Assembly: GCA_002633005.1 (NCBI GenBank)
Contig: NMRA01000870.1
Span: 46,148-110,147, forward strand
Direction of reading: 5' to 3'
Source of the DNA: Phoronis australis
Taxonomy: Eukaryota > Phoronida > Phoronidae
DNA: 64,000 nucleotides
The position numbers and the translations under genes were made by a program. The notes below the pieces were generated by a model, which saw nothing but the letters and a program-made list of their open reading frames with translations, was not told where the DNA came from and did not search any database. Shown piece by piece: positions 59,727 through 64,000 of this stretch; position 1 is the stretch's first letter; the number at the start of each line of letters is the position of its first letter.

Positions 59727-60440
59727 GTAGGCAACACTTAGCCCCTCGGTTGGCCATATAGGGGCTACAATATTTCCATTCGCTTTCTGTACTCATTTCG
59801 TTACTTCAGTGTATTTTAAACGGGCCGTGACCGGATTTGGGTTACCGATTTCGAGTTTTCACCTCGTCAAAAATACATTTTATACTCAAAACTATCATTT
59901 AAAAAACGCTTACTTTCATCATTGGTTCTTTCTACTTCTATACATATCTTTGATGAAGCTTAGTTGTGAGAATTAAGTTGACTTTGGCGAAGAATTACAA
60001 CTCAACTTTTTTGGTTGCCGTTAATTTTATCACCGCGTGCGCGATAACCACAAAGCATGTCAACTGAATCACGTGAGTTAGGCAAAGGTTAGCGCGAGAC
60101 TGAGCGAAGCGCGTGACGCTAGGGTGCGACACTTGTAAAATAGCATGAGAAGGTATCGGGTGAAACTTGTAAGATGTGTGTCCCTTGGATTTTTTTTTTT
60201 TCGTCAACATGCGTAATTTCACGTAACTTCCGCAAAATGGCCCACCAGGCAACTGAGAGACAGATTTTCATCGATTTGTTGAAGTTTTGCTGACTAAATT
60301 GTATCCAGAGTCGTGGTATGTGTTAATTATAACTCCGTGTTCCTATATGTATTGATTTTATTTGCTGTATTTTGAAATGAGTAACTTTTTGTGAGGATGT
60401 ACTATCACCCCTGAATGCCTGCGGCATCCGGTTGCCTATG

Positions 60441-60567
60441 GACCATCGTGTGTGCATCGAACATTTTCCTGGTGGAAAAAAAGACGCATGAGAACAACAT
60501 TCCGACGGAGTTTCCTCTTAAAATTAACGTCTCTAGCATATCCACGGCGAAAGCTACAAAAGTTTAG
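60441..60567 (+). pseudogene. Second half of the THAP domain, frameshifted
   Basis: The frame reads HRVCIEHFPGGKK, then a run of seven A (60476-60482). Reading continues only after a shift: THENNIPTEFPLKINVSS to TAG at 60565-60567. C-x2-H and the (N)IPTEFP string match the closing part of THAP domains (VCSxHF, AVPTxF-type). The homopolymer could be a real frameshift or a sequencing error. No acceptor AG is visible close upstream. Confidence 0.5.
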
Positions 60568-62491
60568 CAACCCAAGAACTCTCAACTTGTCTGAAACCGG
60601 AGGGGATTTCGAAATCAACGCCGATAGCCCCAATACTGAACATGACGAAAGACAGTCGTGCCCTCGGTCACGCGGTCACTGATCATAGCTTCGCTGTATT
60701 TACAAACGAGAGAGAGGACTTGCTTGGTATTATAAAGCAAAAAAATGAAACATGTTTTTTAGTTTGCAAATCACTCCAACTGCACACACTATCCAGCCCC
60801 CTCAAGACAAGCCTGACCACAAGCTATCCCATGAGCCTTCGCGCAGGAAGTAACTCGCACATGCGCAATGCGTAGTTCGTTTGAGCTGCAAATCCGCTAT
60901 TGGTTCTACAATGCGCCCTCTACAGGAGAAAACATTTTTTCCCGAAATCGAGGTGCGCATGTGCGAGTGCTGATATTTCAGTCGTCTTTAACCACAAGTG
61001 AACAATTTCCGATATACTTGCAACGCACTTACGGTCCATTAATTGTGCCTTTTTCCAGTCCTGTACGTAAAGAATTGTAGCCTCCAGAAGCATTTGAATC
61101 TTAACATGAAAACAAAATGGCCGCCCAAGTAAAAAAGTTAAAAAATGACAAAATTCAATGGTTGTAAACTCTATCTGCCCTGTCCTACATACCCAGGCAT
61201 TAAGAGTGACTCCATATAAAAACCAACAGGTAGAGTCTATACCCAAAATCACCGATTTTTTGAAACTTAGCACATGAGTTTGGTTTGTTGAGATGTAGAA
61301 AAACCTCACTTTTTAAGATTTTTCAATCATCATTTTTCTTTTTATGACCTGTACCTCCATTTTGCAACAAAATTGGGCGTCGAAGTAGGCATGTTTGAAT
61401 GCATTTTACTAGCATGTGTGGTAAGGTCAAAACAAATTAATAATACGAATTGAAAGGACAGTGGCTGAATAATTTAATGGCATAACTTTCAAAATCCATT
61501 CATAAATTTGTACGTTTTGAATTTGTGAGGCAGTTTTTCACTGAAGCCATTTTCGGCCAAAGTTGGCACTCTGTAGCAGCCATAACGCACCTTTCCTGAA
61601 ATTGACTTTATAATAATTTGTTTAGTCATTCCTAACCTGTTCATATCTAAAATAAAATATCTTGCCTCTGATGTAGTTTCTGCGTACGAAGCATTACACG
61701 AACTGCACTTCGTCCTTTTGCACGTTCTCAGTTGCCTCTGCTGCCAATAGGGGGCTCTTGGAACATACAATTAGCTTGCGAAACACGACATAAAAACCTT
61801 GTATTTTGGAGAAAAGGCAGACAGCATTATTAATTACCATTCTCTGAAAACGGCATTGATGATTATTGCTTATTACAAAAAATATGTAACGTAAATCAAC
61901 TGGCATGATGATAGATGGCGCTGCTTTTGTTTACGTAGAGACTGAAGACGCATCTGGAATAAGAGAAGTAACACAAGGACCTTGCTATAATACAAGACTT
62001 CGCGAAATATTGCCCTGCATTTTAAATAAGAACACGTGGTTTTGAATAAATTTTAGAGAGGTTCTAGTGTTACTGAACTCACCCCTGTCTTGTTGTCTAT
62101 CTGCCTTGTTCGTGCTACAGGCAAAGGAAGGCGTCCAAGGTGGATATGCCTCCCTTATAGTGTTCAGTGCAAAAAAAATCCTTCAACTTGTCGATAGTCA
62201 TTGTAACGTTGGGTTCATATTGTGATGTCCCTGTCGGTTGCTACAAGTTTTATTCGCCATCAGTCGCCAGAAATCTGGTGTTCCCCCCACACACCGGGCA
62301 CCCTAACGCTGAATATTTCTGCCAGTGTGATCATCAGTGGTATAAAAAGGTACACATTCACAGTCACTAGAAAATAATTCACGGGAGACAATTTTATTAA
62401 TGACTCATTCATGACAGATATGAAGTAAACAGAAGTAACGGTCTCGACTTCATATATCACACATCTTTGACTGGTATGCTACAAAACTAGG
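60568..62491. other. Intergenic, no gene seen; 15-bp inverted repeat at 60853-60968
   Basis: ACTCGCACATGCGCA at about 60853 is perfectly inverted as TGCGCATGTGCGAGT ending near 60968; it may be a 116-bp MITE. The remaining frames are short and unassigned. Confidence 0.45.
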
Positions 62492-63576
62492 CTAAACGTT
62501 GAGCTCATTTACCACTTCATTCAGTAAATCTGACGATATAACAGCATCTTCAGCAGAAATTGCATCGTCATAAATATTGCTGGAGAAAACCTCCAAAAAA
62601 TCCACCAATCTGCGATTCACTTAATATCACAGGTAAACACTTTACCAGTAGGTTCTCGAAATGTTTTCTCCATTTTGGCACTTCCGAGGGTGAACGTTTT
62701 TACCTGACTTATCTCCTTCATCGAATATGTTCGTCAGAAAGTTCTTAACCTTTGCTGAAAATTTTGTTGACCTTTTACCTTTTTTAATGCCTAACCTATT
62801 GCTTCAGCATTCGTCTCATCCAAATAGTACTCTGAGGCTGTCTCAAATGACGCTCCGGTTCTTGCATCTGAAAGCATTTCTGACCACTGTCGTGCGATGT
62901 GGTCATACGTGCATCAAAAATTTCGAGTGACCTTGCTGGGTACAAGGGAACTTTTGTTGAGGCTCTTCACCAGATCTGATACAATGCCAACCTTAACNCT
63001 GCGTCTGTAGCAAAAAATTTCGAGTAACCTTGCTGGGTACAAGGGAACTTTGTTGAGGCTCTTCACTAGATACACTGCCAACCTTAACTCTTGGTGTTGA
63101 AACTCCGCCATGTCTAGAGATGTTAGTGTATTTTAGAGAAATAGGTTTCCCATTTTCTCAGTATTTGTACGAACTTACCGTCACCTACATGGAATGATTT
63201 CCACACGCGAATTCCTTGGGTGGAATAGTGGGAATTTGGGAATGTGCTTATACCAGGAACTGGGTATTTTGGAAAAGACTTTGTTGCATTGACTGAACAT
63301 GCATACACATAACATCCCTTCACATGGCCACTGGAAAAAAATGCTTCTTTAAAATCCAGAAACTTTATGATATTGTTACCTTCGGCTACAAACTACTTTG
63401 CATGTTGTTTGAGTGGAGCGATCTTGCGATCACAGAGGTCCTTTCCATTCTGACTTTCACTAAAGTCATATCTCGAAACAGACATGCCGGTAGAATTTGA
63501 CAAGGCTGCTACGTTCAGGAGGAGAGGAGCAGAGTGGTAACATCCAGCATTACCTAGCTCTTCCATGACTGGTCCT
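62492..63576 (-). pseudogene. Uncharacterised multi-copy family, longest relic (copy 3)
   Basis: The first part (63576-63179) is one frame: GPVMEELGNAGCYHSAPLLL, SRYDFSESQNGKDLCDRKIA, a TAG stop (63395-63393), AEGNNIIKFLDF, SSGHVKGCYVYAC, GIRVWKSFHVGD, then a good donor GTAAGT. These match the family's conserved series (D-NAGCYHS, DFSE-Q-GKD-CDR, VKGC-V, G-R-W). The usual D before NAGCYH is G here. Downstream are KCFQMQEPERHL (C2H2-like), a GWALK motif whose W is TAG, NFLTNIFDEGDKSG, SESQIGGFFGGF and RRLVDFLEVF to TAG 62494. Several frame changes and stops make it a relic. The conserved acidic residues suggest an RNase H-like nuclease fold, but no reaction is established. Confidence 0.62.
62917..63089. 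repeat. ~96-bp tandem duplication across the N at 62998
   Basis: AAATTTCGAGTGACCTTGCT, CAAGGGAACTTTTGTTGAGG and AATGCCAACCTTAAC repeat at 63013 with few changes. It duplicates coding-like sequence of the family relic. The N lies exactly at the junction, so an assembly artefact is possible. Confidence 0.75.
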
Positions 63577-64000
63577 GTTCCGTCAGAAATTCACCGACTC
63601 TGGGTAGTACGAGTGCGTACTCTGGCACAGGCCTTTGTTTTGTGAGGTAGTTTACTGTATCTCAAAAGTTCAGTGGTGTCTTTGACATAACTCACTAAAG
63701 CGCAAAGCTTTTGTGATTGGATTTTTTGCAGAATAAACTCTAAAGGAACATGAAGGCCCATCGACATCGTCCGCCATTTTGTCTTTTTAAAATGCACTTG
63801 CTTCTCTCAAAACCAGTCATTACAACTATCAATTCATTCTCGTTTAATCTTAAAGGCATTTATTTCCATTTAAAATGTCTACAGAGTGTTTAAATTAACC
63901 TGATAATGTAAAAGAAATGAAAGAATACAAGAGGGTTACATGTACATTTTTTATATATCCTCAAGCTTAACCTCAACTGACTCCCTCAGTGGGCAAAGGT
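63577..64000. other. Right edge, no gene supported
   Basis: A minus-strand frame 63797-63591 (MSMGLHVPLEFILQK then YVKDTTELLRYSK) lies where the family's upstream part would be but does not match it. CCGCCATTTTGTC near 63771 is YY1-like. Confidence 0.35.

Overview
The window is metazoan nuclear DNA. Genes are split by GT-AG introns with the coding sequence in short exons, the intergenic DNA is AT-rich, and there are foldback elements (MITEs), LINE fragments, microsatellites and many ACATGT-type palindromes. The protein families (Rolling stone-like, GNL2, THAP/P2X7-like transposon genes) suggest an aquatic invertebrate. The phylum cannot be fixed from this sequence. Five isolated N bases are present, and one of them truncates a GNL2 exon.

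Layout. 2-1461: a DNA transposon with about 42-bp terminal inverted repeats that holds broken pieces of two convergent genes, a THAP-domain transposase and a P2X7-type zinc-binding protein. 4912-12444 (+): a five-exon gene for a 304-residue secreted protein with a probable GPI anchor; its third and longest intron holds two nested MITEs. 14985-16480: a degenerate tandem array whose spacings alternate between about 144 and about 177 bp. 16957-33053 (-): GNL2 (NOG2), the circularly permuted GTPase of 60S ribosome assembly, in 15 recognised exons. Its introns carry a 32-bp minisatellite made from a splice acceptor and decayed copies of two of its own exons. 34435-35749: a LINE fragment and a relic of an uncharacterised multi-copy family. 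38326-39453 and 55993-57108 (+): two single-exon Rolling stone-like membrane proteins, duplicated together with their 5' and 3' flanks. Between them lie a LINE 3' end (39899-40660), a MITE with TIRs (42043-42461), a decayed repeat array, further MITEs and a second family relic (53496-53930). 58293-58556: a hAT-like MITE. 59532-60567 (+): THAP-domain exon fragments behind a CpG-type promoter. 62492-63576 (-): the longest relic of the multi-copy family.

The four intact-looking host genes have no visible functional link. The shared theme is mobile DNA: two THAP loci, several MITE families, two LINE ends and three relics of one family that joins an RNase H-like region to a C-terminal module resembling a homeodomain. 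I found no CRISPR array, rRNA, genuine tRNA or prokaryotic operon structure.
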